A stretch of 64,000 nucleotides of DNA from JAJTGZ01 sp964403525 (lineage in GTDB: Bacteria > Planctomycetota > Phycisphaerae > Phycisphaerales > UBA1924): positions 100,712-164,711 of the forward strand of contig CAYOGE010000005.1 in the NCBI GenBank assembly GCA_964403525.1, read 5' to 3'. Below, one piece after another: positions 45,464-54,215 of this stretch. The stretch's first letter is position 1, and every line of letters begins with the position of its first letter. The notes under the pieces are model-generated. The model had not been told where the DNA came from and did not search any database. It saw nothing but the letters and a program-made list of their open reading frames with translations. The translations under genes and the position numbers were made by a program.

Positions 45464-46996
45464 TTAGCCGCGGAGGAGCGAGAGGGCCTGCTGGGGCTGG
45501 CTGTTGGAGAGGCTGAGCGAGTTCGCCGCGGCCTGAGCCAGGATCTGACCACGCGTCAGGTTGGCCGTCTCGTTGGCGAAGTCGGCGTCGCGGATCACGC
45601 TCTCGGCCGCGCTGGAGTTCTCCAGCGAGACGTTGAGGCTGCTGATCGTCGACCCGATCGTGTTCTTCTGGAAGGCACCGATCCGGCCGCGGAGGCCCGA
45701 GACCTGACGGATGGCCTCATCAACCACCTTGCCAGCGCCCGTGAGGTCACCGTTGACCACGTTGAGCGCCTTGCCGCTGGCCAGGTCGGCCAGGAAGCGG
45801 GCCGACGTCGTGCCAGAAGTGGTGATGTCCGAACGGCCGAGCTTGCGTGCCGCGACGCTCTGGATGCCCAGAGCCGTCTTGCCGCCGATGTCAACCTTCG
45901 AGCTGAGCTGGAAGGTTGCGCCGCCACCGGTGATGGTGAAGGCGGTGGTCGAGCCGAGGTTTTCGGCCTGACCGGCGGTGGTGCCGGCCACCAGCGTCAC
46001 CTCGGTGTCGAGGAAGTCGCTGGCGACGCGCAGGGTCCGGCCCTTGCCGGTCGCCAGCACGCCGTTGATGGTGCCGCCGATGTCCTTGCCCGTGTCACGG
46101 ACGGTCGCGCCGTTGGCGACAGCGACCGGCGAGCCGTAGGTGTACGCCGCGGTTGCGCCGCCGACCTTGAGGCTGCCGCCGGTGGCACCGGCCTTGTCGA
46201 TGACCTTGACCGAGACGAACTGGTCCGAGCCGAAGTCGGTCGAAACGAACTGGATGCCCGACGTGCTGTTGATGCTCGCCGACAGACCCAGCACATCCTT
46301 GAAGGAGTTGATGGCGGTGACGGCCTGGGCGGTCGTGGTGCCGTTGGAGAACGAGAACTCGCGGCTGCCGTTGGCGCCGGCGACTTCGATGGTGTAGAGC
46401 TGACCGCCGGTGGTGGTGATGCCCACGCCCGACAGGTCAAGCAGCATGGCGCCGCGCTGGGCCGAAGCCGTGACGTTCGTCGTCACCGTGACGGTCGAGC
46501 CGGCGTTCAGCTTCGCCCCGTTGACACGGAACGTGCTGACGTTCGCCGAGACCGACGAGGTGTTGAAGTCGAGGTTGCCGTTGAGCAGCTTCACACCCTG
46601 GAAGTTGGTGGAGTCGCTGATGCGGTCAACGGTCTGCAGGATCGAGTCGATCTGCAGCTGGTTGGCCTGCTTCTCTTCAGCAGAGAGGCCGGCTCCGTTG
46701 GCCGTGGCGGTGATCAGGCCGCGCAGGTCGGTGAGGAGGTTGGAGACCTCCTGCAGACCACCCTCGGCGATGTTGGCGATCTGGTCCGCACGCTCGGCGT
46801 TCGAGATGGCCGCGCCGAGGGCGACCTTCTCAGCACGGAGGTTCTCGCTGGCGATGAGGCCGGCGGGGTCGTCCTTGCCGCGGTTGATGCGGAGGCCGGT
46901 GGAGAGACGCTCAAGGGTTGTGTTGAGCGTCCGGTTGTTCTTGGACAGGTTCGCCTGAGCGATCATCGACGACGGGTTGGTGTTGATACGACTCAT
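45464..46996 (-). CDS. Flagellin, copy 1
   Basis: 510 residues. The N-terminal D0/D1 (MSRINTNPSSMIAQANLSKNN, LERLSTGLRINRGKDDPAGLIASENLRAE, LQIDSILQTVDRISDSTNFQGVKLLNG) and C-terminal D1/D0 (FQKNTIGSTISSLNVSLENSSAAESVIRDADFANETANLTRGQIL, ending QPQQALSLLRG) are typical of flagellin. The middle domain is a variable surface region of about 230 residues. GGAGG lies 5 bases before the ATG, inside an ACACGGAGGA element resembling a CsrA site. It is about 90 percent identical to copy 2 at protein level, with long stretches of identical DNA. Confidence 0.97.
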   Translation of the reverse strand: MSRINTNPSSMIAQANLSKNNRTLNTTLERLSTGLRINRGKDDPAGLIASENLRAEKVALGAAISNAERADQIANIAEGGLQEVSNLLTDLRGLITATANGAGLSAEEKQANQLQIDSILQTVDRISDSTNFQGVKLLNGNLDFNTSSVSANVSTFRVNGAKLNAGSTVTVTTNVTASAQRGAMLLDLSGVGITTTGGQLYTIEVAGANGSREFSFSNGTTTAQAVTAINSFKDVLGLSASINSTSGIQFVSTDFGSDQFVSVKVIDKAGATGGSLKVGGATAAYTYGSPVAVANGATVRDTGKDIGGTINGVLATGKGRTLRVASDFLDTEVTLVAGTTAGQAENLGSTTAFTITGGGATFQLSSKVDIGGKTALGIQSVAARKLGRSDITTSGTTSARFLADLASGKALNVVNGDLTGAGKVVDEAIRQVSGLRGRIGAFQKNTIGSTISSLNVSLENSSAAESVIRDADFANETANLTRGQILAQAAANSLSLSNSQPQQALSLLRG

Positions 46997-47389
46997 GATT
47001 CCTCCGTGTGACCCCTGGCGGTTGTTCCGCCAATGAACTCTGATCCGCCGTGGGTGGTTCCCGCAACAAGCGAGGGTCCGCGTCGGTTGAGCCGCCCGGT
47101 TTCCATCCCCGGGTCAGCACCGTGCCGCTCATTGAGCTGCACGACGGCATGATGATCGTGCCACGAATCAGCGGTCTTCACCGTTCAGGCAGGTTTGCCG
47201 TGGTTCTCGGTCGTCACAGACGGCACCGGCGGCCCTGAGCGGCGCAGCCTCAACTCGATGGCCCGGCCCGGGGTTGCACGTACAAGAATCCGTGCGCCGG
47301 TCCCGTCGCGAGCCCATCTACTTAAACCCAATCTCCAGAGCCATCGCCGCCAAGCAGTGCGGTGGGCCCGGCGGAACCCGCGAACGAAA
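46997..47389. promoter_or_regulatory. Leader and promoter region of flagellin gene 1
   Basis: 393 bases between the terminator of copy 2 and the start of copy 1, long enough for an independent promoter and untranslated leader. I found no clear sigma-28 or sigma-54 consensus; a TGGCAC half-site on the minus strand near 47160 lacks the -12 partner. Confidence 0.4.
47001..47010 (-). promoter_or_regulatory. CsrA-like motif over the flagellin 1 ribosome binding site
   Basis: The minus strand reads CACACGGAGG directly over the Shine-Dalgarno, close to the ACA-GGA core of known CsrA targets. The function is inferred from the presence of csrA and fliW at 51-52 kb. Confidence 0.4.
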
Positions 47390-47416
47390 AAGGCCCCGGC
47401 AAAACGCCGGGGCCTT
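47390..47416 (-). terminator. Intrinsic terminator of flagellin gene 2
   Basis: 11-bp stem AAGGCCCCGGC / GCCGGGGCCTT with a 5-base loop, followed on the minus strand by CCTTTTTC, 27 bases after the stop. Confidence 0.9.
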
Positions 47417-47442
47417 GAGGAAGCTGCTGCGTAAGGAAGGGA

Positions 47443-48978
47443 TCAGCCGCCGCGGAGCAGCGCGAGGGCCTGCTGGGGCTGGCTGTTCGACAGCGTGAGC
47501 GAGTTGCTCGCGGCCTGGCTGAGGATCTGGCCGCGGGTCAGGTTCGCCGTCTCGCTGGCGAAGTCGGCGTCGCGGATCACGCTCTCGGCCGCGCTGGAGT
47601 TCTCCAGCGAGACGTTGAGGTTGCTGATCGTTGAGCCAACGGTGTTCTTCTGGAAGGCACCCAGACGTCCGCGGAGGCTCGAGACCTGACGGATGGCTTC
47701 TTCAACGATCTTCGCCGCGGCAGTAAGGTTGCCAGTCACCACGTTGCCAGCTTTGCCGCTGGCCAGGTCCGCCAGGAACCGGGTGTTGGTGCCCGAGGCG
47801 TCGGTGATCTCGGCGCGGCCGATCTTGCGGGCGGCGACGCTCTGGATGCCCAGGGCGACCTTGCCGTTGATATCCACCTTGCTGGCGAGCTGGAAGGTTG
47901 CGCCGCCACCAGTGATGGTGAAGGCGGTGGTCGAACCGAGGTTTTCGGCCTGACCGGCGGTGGTGCCGGCGACCAGCGTCACCTCGGTGTCGAGGAAGTC
48001 GCTGGCGACGCGCAGGGTCCGGCCCTTGCCGGTCGCCAGCACGCCGTTGATGGTGCCGCCGATGTCCTTGCCCGTGTCACGGACGGTCGCGCCGTTGGCG
48101 ACAGCGACCGGCGAGCCGTAGGTGTACGCCGCGGTTGCGCCGCCGACCTTGAGGCTGCCGCCGGTGGCACCGGCCTTGTCGATGACCTTGACCGAGACGA
48201 ACTGGTCCGAGCCGAAGTCGGTCGAAACGAACTGGATGCCAGACGTGCTGTTGATGCTCGCCGACAGACCCAGGACGTCCTTGAAGGAGTTGATGGCGGT
48301 GACGGCCTGGGCCGTCGTGGTGCCGTTGGAGAACGAGAACTCACGGCTGCCGTTGGCGCCGGCGATCTCGATGGTGTAGAGCTGACCGCCGGTGGTGGTG
48401 ATGCCCACGCCCGACAGGTCCAGCAGCAGCGCGCCGCGCTGGGCCGAGGCGGTGACGTTGGCTGTCACCGTCACGGTAGACCCGGCGTTGAGCTTGGCCG
48501 CGTTGATGCGGAAGTCAGCGACGTTGCTCGAGACCGACGAGGTGTTGAAGTCGAGGTTGCCGTTGAGCAGCTTCACACCCTGGAAGTTGGTGGAGTCGCT
48601 GATGCGGTCAACGGTCTGCAGGATCGAGTCGATCTGCAGCTGGTTGGCCTGCTTCTCTTCAGCAGAGAGGCCGGCTCCGTTGGCCGTGGCGGTGATCAGG
48701 CCGCGCAGGTCGGTGAGGAGGTTGGAGACCTCCTGCAGACCACCCTCGGCGATGTTGGCGATCTGGTCCGCACGCTCGGCGTTCGAGATGGCCGCGCCGA
48801 GGGCGACCTTCTCAGCACGGAGGTTCTCGCTGGCGATGAGGCCGGCGGGGTCGTCCTTGCCGCGGTTGATGCGGAGGCCGGTGGAGAGACGCTCAAGGGT
48901 TGTGTTGAGCGTCTTGTTGTTCTTGGAGAGGTTGGACTGGGCGATCATCGACGACGGGTTGGTGTTGATGCGACTCAT
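47443..48978 (-). CDS. Flagellin, copy 2
   Basis: 511 residues and nearly the same protein as copy 1: the first 150 and the central 180-370 residues differ by only a few positions. Differences cluster at residues about 152-165 and 385-440. The terminal D0/D1 helices are complete, ending QPQQALALLRGG. The start has CACGGAGG upstream. It has its own terminator, and a sigma-28-like promoter lies about 165 bases upstream, so it is probably transcribed alone. Confidence 0.97.
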   Translation of the reverse strand: MSRINTNPSSMIAQSNLSKNNKTLNTTLERLSTGLRINRGKDDPAGLIASENLRAEKVALGAAISNAERADQIANIAEGGLQEVSNLLTDLRGLITATANGAGLSAEEKQANQLQIDSILQTVDRISDSTNFQGVKLLNGNLDFNTSSVSSNVADFRINAAKLNAGSTVTVTANVTASAQRGALLLDLSGVGITTTGGQLYTIEIAGANGSREFSFSNGTTTAQAVTAINSFKDVLGLSASINSTSGIQFVSTDFGSDQFVSVKVIDKAGATGGSLKVGGATAAYTYGSPVAVANGATVRDTGKDIGGTINGVLATGKGRTLRVASDFLDTEVTLVAGTTAGQAENLGSTTAFTITGGGATFQLASKVDINGKVALGIQSVAARKIGRAEITDASGTNTRFLADLASGKAGNVVTGNLTAAAKIVEEAIRQVSSLRGRLGAFQKNTVGSTISNLNVSLENSSAAESVIRDADFASETANLTRGQILSQAASNSLTLSNSQPQQALALLRGG

Positions 48979-49302
48979 AGCGACTGCCTCCGTGCTAGCT
49001 GCTGCGCCCGCGGGTGAGAGCGGGCAAACCTGGGTTGCCGAGAGGGTCCGGTGGGCCGCAACGCGCGGTGCCGGGCCTTCTCGCAGGCCGCCCTTGTTGG
49101 TTGGGGCGCGGCCGAGGCCGAGAACGATGTGGCCTCACCATGGCTATCGGGGGCTCAGAATCGCGGGTTAAGTTACCGGGGCGGCCCAATGCGAAAAAAG
49201 TCGCCAGATCGCACAGATTGCACAACCGGAACACGCGGGAAAGCCGCCGAAGTTGCGCGTTTGGGGTTATGGGGCCGCCCGGCAGCCTCAGAAAGCAAGA
49301 AA
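48979..49302. other. Interval between flagellins 2 and 3
   Basis: 324 bases holding the promoter and leader of flagellin 2 (sigma-28-like site at 49144-49171, CsrA-like GCACGGAGGC at 48986-48995). A T-run on the minus strand lies near 49195. Confidence 0.5.
49144..49171 (-). promoter_or_regulatory. Sigma-28 (FliA)-like promoter for flagellin 2
   Basis: The minus strand reads TTAAC, about 15 bases, then CCCGATAG, close to the flagellar consensus TAAA-N15-GCCGATAA. It lies about 165 bases upstream of the flagellin start, a plausible leader length. Confidence 0.55.
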
Positions 49303-49323
49303 ACCCGGGGTAGACCCGGGTTC
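49303..49323 (-). terminator. Intrinsic terminator of flagellin gene 3
   Basis: 8-bp stem AACCCGGG / CCCGGGTT with a 5-base loop, followed by TTCTTG on the minus strand, 45 bases after the stop. Confidence 0.75.
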
Positions 49324-49367
49324 CATGATCTGGCTATTGCCTGTTGAGGCCGCTGGTGCCGCCTCGA

Positions 49368-50912
49368 TCAACGCTGGAGGAGCGCGAGGACCGACTGGCT
49401 CTGCTGGTTCGCCAGCTGCACCACGGACGTGCTGGCCTGATTGAGGATCTGGGCGCGGGTGAGGGCGGCGGTTTCCTGGGCGAAGTCAGCGTCGCGGATC
49501 GTCGACTGGCTCGAGGTGAGGTTCTCGATCGCGGTCTGGATTGAGCGGACGTTGGTGTCGAGGGTGTTCTTCTCGAGCGCGCCGAGCCGCCCGCGGATGA
49601 TGGAGATTTCATCGATCGCGGTGGCGATGATCTCGGAGGCGTTCTGGAAGTTGCGTGAGCGGAGGTCGTTGGCGCCGCCGGACTTGACCGACTCGAGGAA
49701 CTGGAACTTCAGCGTGCCGTCTGACTGGCGGAGCAGCGAGCCGCCGATCTTGCTGGCGGCCACCGAGGGGAGGCCGACGTTGATCTGCTGGCTGGAGTTG
49801 ATGTCGCCGCCGAGCTGGTAGAGCGCGCCGCCGCCGGTGATGTCAAACCGCGACGTGATGCCGGGGCCTGTGGCGAGGGCGACGTCGAGTGTGAGTTCGA
49901 GCCCGAGGTTGGACGAGTCGGGGAGGCGGACCTTGAGGCCGCTGCCGGTGCCCAGGGCGCCGTTGACAAGGGCCACCACGTCGCGGCCGCTGTCGCGCGA
50001 GGCGGCGGTCATCGAACCCCAGACGACCGGGGTAACGACGGGGCTGGTGTCGGGGAACTTGAAGGTAGTGAAGGCCGTGTTCGTGGCGGCGCCGATGGTC
50101 GTGACGCCGACGAACTTGTCTGAGCCGAAGTCCATCGAGTTGAAGACGACGCCGGAGGTCGTGCCGTACTTGGTGGCGGAGACGCCGGTGGCGTCCTTGA
50201 CGTTGTTGACCGCGTCGCGGATGGCCGACATGGTCGCGCCGCTGACGAGCTGGATGACGCGCACGCCGCGCGGGCCGGCGACTTCGATCCGAACGGAGGA
50301 GGGGAGGTGGGTGGCGCCGACGGGGTTGCCCGACGGGAGCGTGTCGCCGCGGAGGTAGAGCCGGCCCGTCTGGGCGGAGGCGATGGTCTCAACGTTGACC
50401 TGCAGGCTGGTCCTGTTGGTCATGTTGGCGTTGAGGATCCGCGCCTTGGTGATTGCGGAGGTGTGCAGGCCGGAGATGACGTAGTCGAGCGAGCCGTTGA
50501 GGAGCTTGAGCCCGCCGAAGGATGCCGACTCGCTGATGCGTGTGACCGAGTCGATGGCGGAGTCGATCTGCAACTGGTTGGCCGCGCGCTCTTCGTCTGA
50601 GATCGCGCCGGTGTTGCTGGCCTCAACGACGAGGCCCTTGATCGAGTTGAGCAGTTCTGCGGCTTCGCTCAGGGCTCCTTCGGCCGTTGAGATGACCGAG
50701 GAGGCGCGTTCGGAGTTCTTCACGGCCTGGTTGAGGCCGGAGATCTCTGAGCCGATGCGGTTGCTGACGATCAGTCCCGCGGGGTCGTCGGCGCCTCGGT
50801 TGATCCGGAGGCCGGTGCTGAGGCGCTCGAGCCTAGTCTGGAGGTCATCGTTGGCCTTCCGCAGGTTTGATCGGGCGACGAGACTCGGGATGTTGCTGTT
50901 GATGCGTGACAT
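49368..50912 (-). CDS. Flagellin, divergent copy 3
   Basis: 514 residues from the ATG at 50912. The N-terminus MSRINSNIPSLVARSNLRKANDDLQTRLERLSTGLRINRGADDPAGLI and C-terminus LTSSQSTIRDADFAQETAALTRAQILNQASTSVVQLANQQSQSVLALLQR are classical flagellin. The middle domain differs strongly from copies 1 and 2. The short distance to csrA (about 100 bases) and the absence of an obvious terminator between them suggest co-transcription with fliW-csrA. The leader has GTTGC-GGA-GCAAC overlapping the ribosome binding site. It may be a minor or cap-proximal flagellin. Confidence 0.95.
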   Translation of the reverse strand: MSRINSNIPSLVARSNLRKANDDLQTRLERLSTGLRINRGADDPAGLIVSNRIGSEISGLNQAVKNSERASSVISTAEGALSEAAELLNSIKGLVVEASNTGAISDEERAANQLQIDSAIDSVTRISESASFGGLKLLNGSLDYVISGLHTSAITKARILNANMTNRTSLQVNVETIASAQTGRLYLRGDTLPSGNPVGATHLPSSVRIEVAGPRGVRVIQLVSGATMSAIRDAVNNVKDATGVSATKYGTTSGVVFNSMDFGSDKFVGVTTIGAATNTAFTTFKFPDTSPVVTPVVWGSMTAASRDSGRDVVALVNGALGTGSGLKVRLPDSSNLGLELTLDVALATGPGITSRFDITGGGALYQLGGDINSSQQINVGLPSVAASKIGGSLLRQSDGTLKFQFLESVKSGGANDLRSRNFQNASEIIATAIDEISIIRGRLGALEKNTLDTNVRSIQTAIENLTSSQSTIRDADFAQETAALTRAQILNQASTSVVQLANQQSQSVLALLQR

Positions 50913-50915
50913 GGT

Positions 50916-50928
50916 GTTGCTCCGCAAC
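50916..50928 (-). promoter_or_regulatory. Stem-loop with GGA loop over the flagellin 3 ribosome binding site
   Basis: In the mRNA, GUUGC and GCAAC can pair around a GGA loop located 4 bases before the start codon. GGA in a hairpin loop at the Shine-Dalgarno is the hallmark of CsrA repression sites, though the loop here is shorter than usual. Confidence 0.45.
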
Positions 50929-51016
50929 GGCGGTTGACTTGGTCGGTTTCGTCAGTTCGAGGTGTTTTGCTGCACAAGAACGCGGGGCGGGTACTCCTCC
51001 CGGCGCTGAACGCTGC

Positions 51017-51373
51017 TCAGCGAGGTGGTTCCGCCTGACGAGGGGAGAGGGGGACTGAGTCGGTTCCGGTCCGTCCCAAGGGGGGGAGGGGGGGGAGGGG
51101 GGTTGCGCGGGTCCGCTCGCGGTCGCGGAGCGGGCCGGGGCTGATCGCGGCGGCGAGTGGGCCGCGGAGGGCGGCGAGGTCGTTCTTGTTGATCTGGCTG
51201 GCGCGCTGGTTCTCCGAACGGATGGCCTCGTACACCTCTTTGCGGTGTACGGCGATGCGTGCGGGCGCGTTGATGCCGAGGCGGACCTTGTCGCCCCTGA
51301 TGTCGACGACGGTGATCTCGATGTCGTCGCCGATCATGATGGTCTCGTCACGCTGGCGCGAGAGTACGAGCAT
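51017..51373 (-). CDS. csrA: Translational regulator CsrA with long C-terminal tail
   Basis: 118 residues. The first 58 (MLVLSRQRDETIMIGDDIE, VRLGINAPARIAVHRKEVYEAI) match CsrA, including the RNA-binding strand 1 and the VHRKE segment with the key Arg. Typical CsrA is 55-75 residues; here a further 60 residues rich in Pro, Arg and Leu follow. CsrA binds GGA motifs in mRNA leaders and blocks translation. Next to fliW and a flagellin it most likely controls flagellin synthesis. The tail has no recognised domain. Confidence 0.95.
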   Translation of the reverse strand: MLVLSRQRDETIMIGDDIEITVVDIRGDKVRLGINAPARIAVHRKEVYEAIRSENQRASQINKNDLAALRGPLAAAISPGPLRDRERTRATPLPPLPPLGRTGTDSVPLSPRQAEPPR

Positions 51374-51512
51374 GTGGGTTCCTTCCGTGGAGTGGGCGTG
51401 GAGGCGTTGAAGATCGCGGGGCCGTCCGTGGCCTTCGCGAATGAAGCGTGTGAATGGGATGGGGCGGTGTAGCGGGGGTAGAGCGTCGAGGGGGTTTGCT
51501 GGTCGGGACCGC

Positions 51513-51965
51513 TCAGGCGCTCATGGCGGCCTGGGCGGGGGTGTTGTTGAGGCGGACGAGGGTGTGCCGGGTGGTCCAGCGCTTCTCGGCGAGGACGAAC
51601 TGCTCGCCGCTGCGGGTGAGGGTGTTGATTACCAGCGGGCCCTGGAGGTTGCCGGTGAGGGCGTTGTCGATCTTGTTGACGATGACGAAGACCTGGGCGT
51701 CGCTGAGGGCGGGGAGGCTCATGGCCTCCATCTGCTCCTGGCGGATGGGCACGCTGAACTCGGGAACGAAGAAGTTGGGGTCGGTGACCACGAAGGCGAG
51801 GGCCGGATCGTCGCAGGACTGGAGCCAGAAGAAGCAGGCGTCGTCGGCGGGCTCGAGGAGGCAGAAGCGCGTGTGCTGGGGGAAGCCGAGCAACCCCTTG
51901 GGGAAGGTGATGACGCGGTCCTGATCGATGCTGACGGTGCCGAATCGTGAGGTCTTGACGTCCAT
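51513..51965 (-). CDS. fliW: Flagellar assembly factor FliW
   Basis: 150 residues with the FliW pattern: VKTSRFGTVSIDQDRVITFPKGLLGFPQHTRFCLLE, FFWLQSCDDPALAFVVTDP, and VIVNKIDNALTGNLQGPLVINTLTRSGEQFVL. In Bacillus, FliW binds either CsrA or flagellin and so couples flagellin export to its translation. It lies between flgL and csrA on the same strand, the classical order. Confidence 0.95.
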   Translation of the reverse strand: MDVKTSRFGTVSIDQDRVITFPKGLLGFPQHTRFCLLEPADDACFFWLQSCDDPALAFVVTDPNFFVPEFSVPIRQEQMEAMSLPALSDAQVFVIVNKIDNALTGNLQGPLVINTLTRSGEQFVLAEKRWTTRHTLVRLNNTPAQAAMSA

Positions 51966-52041
51966 GTTGCGCTCCGAGTGAAAGAAGGGCTCAGCCTTGT
52001 GTGCGCCCCCGGCGACTCCCGCCGGGCGACATCCTGTCGGT

Positions 52042-52063
52042 GCCGTGGCGACCGTGCCACGGC
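52042..52063 (-). terminator. Hairpin between flgL and fliW
   Basis: 8-bp stem GCCGTGGC / GCCACGGC with a 6-base loop in the 150-base gap after flgL. There is no T-run, so it is possibly a processing or attenuation site. Confidence 0.35.
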
Positions 52064-52115
52064 GGGGAAACCTGGCCCGGCGTGTGTGCCGGGTGTTGAA
52101 GCGACGGCCTGAGGT

Positions 52116-54185
52116 CTATCTCAGGAAGTCGAAGAGTGTTCTGCCCTGTGTAGCGCCGATGGTCTGTAGCGTGGCCTGTAATTGCGTGGAGAGGTTGGAG
52201 AGTCGGACGGAGGCGTCGGCGAAGTCGGTGTCCTGGAGGTTGGAGAGGAGTTTCTTGTCGAGCAGGTCGTTGTCTTCGAGGCGTTGCATGTGCTCGCCGA
52301 GGCGCTTGTTGCGTGCTCCGACGATCGATTGAGCGGAGAAGAGCCGGTCATGGGCGGCTTGCAGGTTCTCCCCCGCAAGACTGATGCCAGCCGTGTTGTT
52401 GGTCAAAAGTGCGTCGCGGAGCTCCACCAGATGGGTGAAGAGGTTGTTGACCCGGATGCCAGCCCGGTCCTGGCCGATGTACTCGCCGGTTGTGGGTTCC
52501 AGGGTCAGGTTCAGCATGCCGAGCTGCTCGGCGGCGGCCGAGTTGTTGAGCGTTTCAACCTTGATGCTGCCGGCGAGGGGCGAGAAGAGTGCGATGCCGT
52601 TTGGACCGGAGGAGATCCGGGCGTCGAAGTCGCCGGCGGCGAGCGCGGGCTGGCCGGGGTCGTTCTGGGTACCGATCTGGGAGGTGAACTCGGCGTTGAT
52701 GCGTGCGAGCAGGGTTGAGGTGTCGACCATGTCCTGAGGCCTCAGGTCGACGTCGAACCACTGGCCGTTGCCGAGGGTGATCTGGAAGTCGCGGCTGAGG
52801 CGGCGGGAGTACGCGCCGGTCGTCGGGTCGTTGCGGGCGTCGACGATCGACACGCCGCGCCCGTTGTTGTAGACGGAGATCGGGGTGTCGGCGGCGAGCG
52901 TGCGGAGGCCGAGCTGCTGGGCGCTGTTGAACCCGCCGGGGATGTCCTCAACCGAGAGGGTGCGGCCGGCGAGCTCGCTGGTGATGTCCAGACCTGTGCC
53001 CGCGGCGTTGATCTCGACGCGGACGCCGGGCGCGGCGACCTGGATGGCGTTGCTGAGGTCGCCGATGGTGTTGACGCTTGAGAGGTCGACGTCGACTGAC
53101 GTTCCGGTGCCGTCGGGTCGGCGGAGGCGGATGCGGATCGAGTCGAGGGGCGTGGAGATGCCCGGAAGGGTCCACAGTGGAGAGTCGAGCGTGAGGCGCG
53201 GGTCGAGGGCGGCGCCGGTTGTCGAGGCGGGCGTGAAAGCGGCCTGCGTGAGGCCCAGGTCGGTCGCTGTGTAGCTGGTGGGGGCGTCAAAGAATGCGAG
53301 CGTGCCGCCCGCGACGGTGTCGATCGAGATCGATTCGCCGCTGGTAGCGATGCCGCCGGGCCCGAGGATGGTGACGGAGTTGTCGGTTTCGTACTGGGCG
53401 AGTGCGGCGGTGAGCCGGGCGCCGACCTCGCCGATGGTGGTCGCGCCGGTGATGTCAACGGTCGCGGCGGGCCCGCCGTTGAAGTTGAACTGGAACGAGC
53501 CGGTGGAGGCGCCCAGGCCGCGGGCACCGCGCACGTCACTGAGGCGTGTCGTGGATGTGAGTGTTGGGTTGAGGTTGAGGGTGCCGCGCTGGCGGGCGGA
53601 GGTCTCGCCCAGGGCGGTGTCGCCGCCGAGTGTGAGCGGGATTCGGTCGGCGACGCCGAGGTCGGTGAGGAGGCCGGAGCCGCGGGCGGTGTAGCGGTAG
53701 GCGCCGTCTTGGGTGAGTGTGACGGGAGGCGAGGAGGGGTTGCTGCCGCCGAAGAGGTAGAGCCCCTGGGATGAGTAATTGGTGTTGGTCAGGAGGGTGC
53801 TGAGGAGCGAGTCGATGGTCGACGCCATGGCGGAGCGCTGGCTCGCGTCGCCGAGGTTGAGCTGGCCGGAGGTGGTGGTGAGGGCTTCGTCGACCAGGGC
53901 GCTTGTGCTGCCCAACGGTCCGTCGGCGGAGTCGAGGATCCCCAGCACGCTCTGTGCGAACTGGAGGTTCTGGCGGTGGATGACGGTGCGGTGGGAGCGG
54001 TCGTTGATGGAGAGGATGGAGGAGGCGCGGACGGGGTCGTCGCTGGCGCGGGTGATCGACCGGCCCGAGGAGAGGGCGTTCTGCGTGTTGAGCAGGGCGG
54101 TGCTGGTGCGGCCGAGGCTGCCGAGCGCAATTCTCGACGCCAGGAACGACGGGACACGCGCAAGATTTGACGGGAGCATGCTCAT
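52116..54185 (-). CDS. flgL: Flagellar hook-associated protein 3 FlgL
   Basis: 689 residues from the ATG at 54185 (an ATG two codons later is equally possible). The N-terminus (RTSTALLNTQNALSSGRSITRASDDPVRASSIL) and C-terminus (RLEDNDLLDKKLLSNLQDTDFADASVRLSNLSTQLQATLQTIGATQGRTLFDFLR) are the flagellin-like coiled-coil ends of the hook-filament junction protein. The middle is greatly enlarged compared with the 300-residue enteric FlgL. It has repeated modules (GATTIGEVGARLTAAL, VNTIGDLSNAIQVAAPGVRVEINAAGTGLDI) like the flagellin hook IN motif. It is coded 3 bases downstream of flgK's end region. Confidence 0.93.
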   Translation of the reverse strand: MSMLPSNLARVPSFLASRIALGSLGRTSTALLNTQNALSSGRSITRASDDPVRASSILSINDRSHRTVIHRQNLQFAQSVLGILDSADGPLGSTSALVDEALTTTSGQLNLGDASQRSAMASTIDSLLSTLLTNTNYSSQGLYLFGGSNPSSPPVTLTQDGAYRYTARGSGLLTDLGVADRIPLTLGGDTALGETSARQRGTLNLNPTLTSTTRLSDVRGARGLGASTGSFQFNFNGGPAATVDITGATTIGEVGARLTAALAQYETDNSVTILGPGGIATSGESISIDTVAGGTLAFFDAPTSYTATDLGLTQAAFTPASTTGAALDPRLTLDSPLWTLPGISTPLDSIRIRLRRPDGTGTSVDVDLSSVNTIGDLSNAIQVAAPGVRVEINAAGTGLDITSELAGRTLSVEDIPGGFNSAQQLGLRTLAADTPISVYNNGRGVSIVDARNDPTTGAYSRRLSRDFQITLGNGQWFDVDLRPQDMVDTSTLLARINAEFTSQIGTQNDPGQPALAAGDFDARISSGPNGIALFSPLAGSIKVETLNNSAAAEQLGMLNLTLEPTTGEYIGQDRAGIRVNNLFTHLVELRDALLTNNTAGISLAGENLQAAHDRLFSAQSIVGARNKRLGEHMQRLEDNDLLDKKLLSNLQDTDFADASVRLSNLSTQLQATLQTIGATQGRTLFDFLR

Positions 54186-54215
54186 GGGCGTTGGTCCGGA
54201 GTCACAGAGCAAACG

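Noticed and set aside
47140..47175. Sigma-54 promoter for flagellin 1
   Set aside because: TGGCAC is present on the minus strand but the -12 GC element is at the wrong distance.
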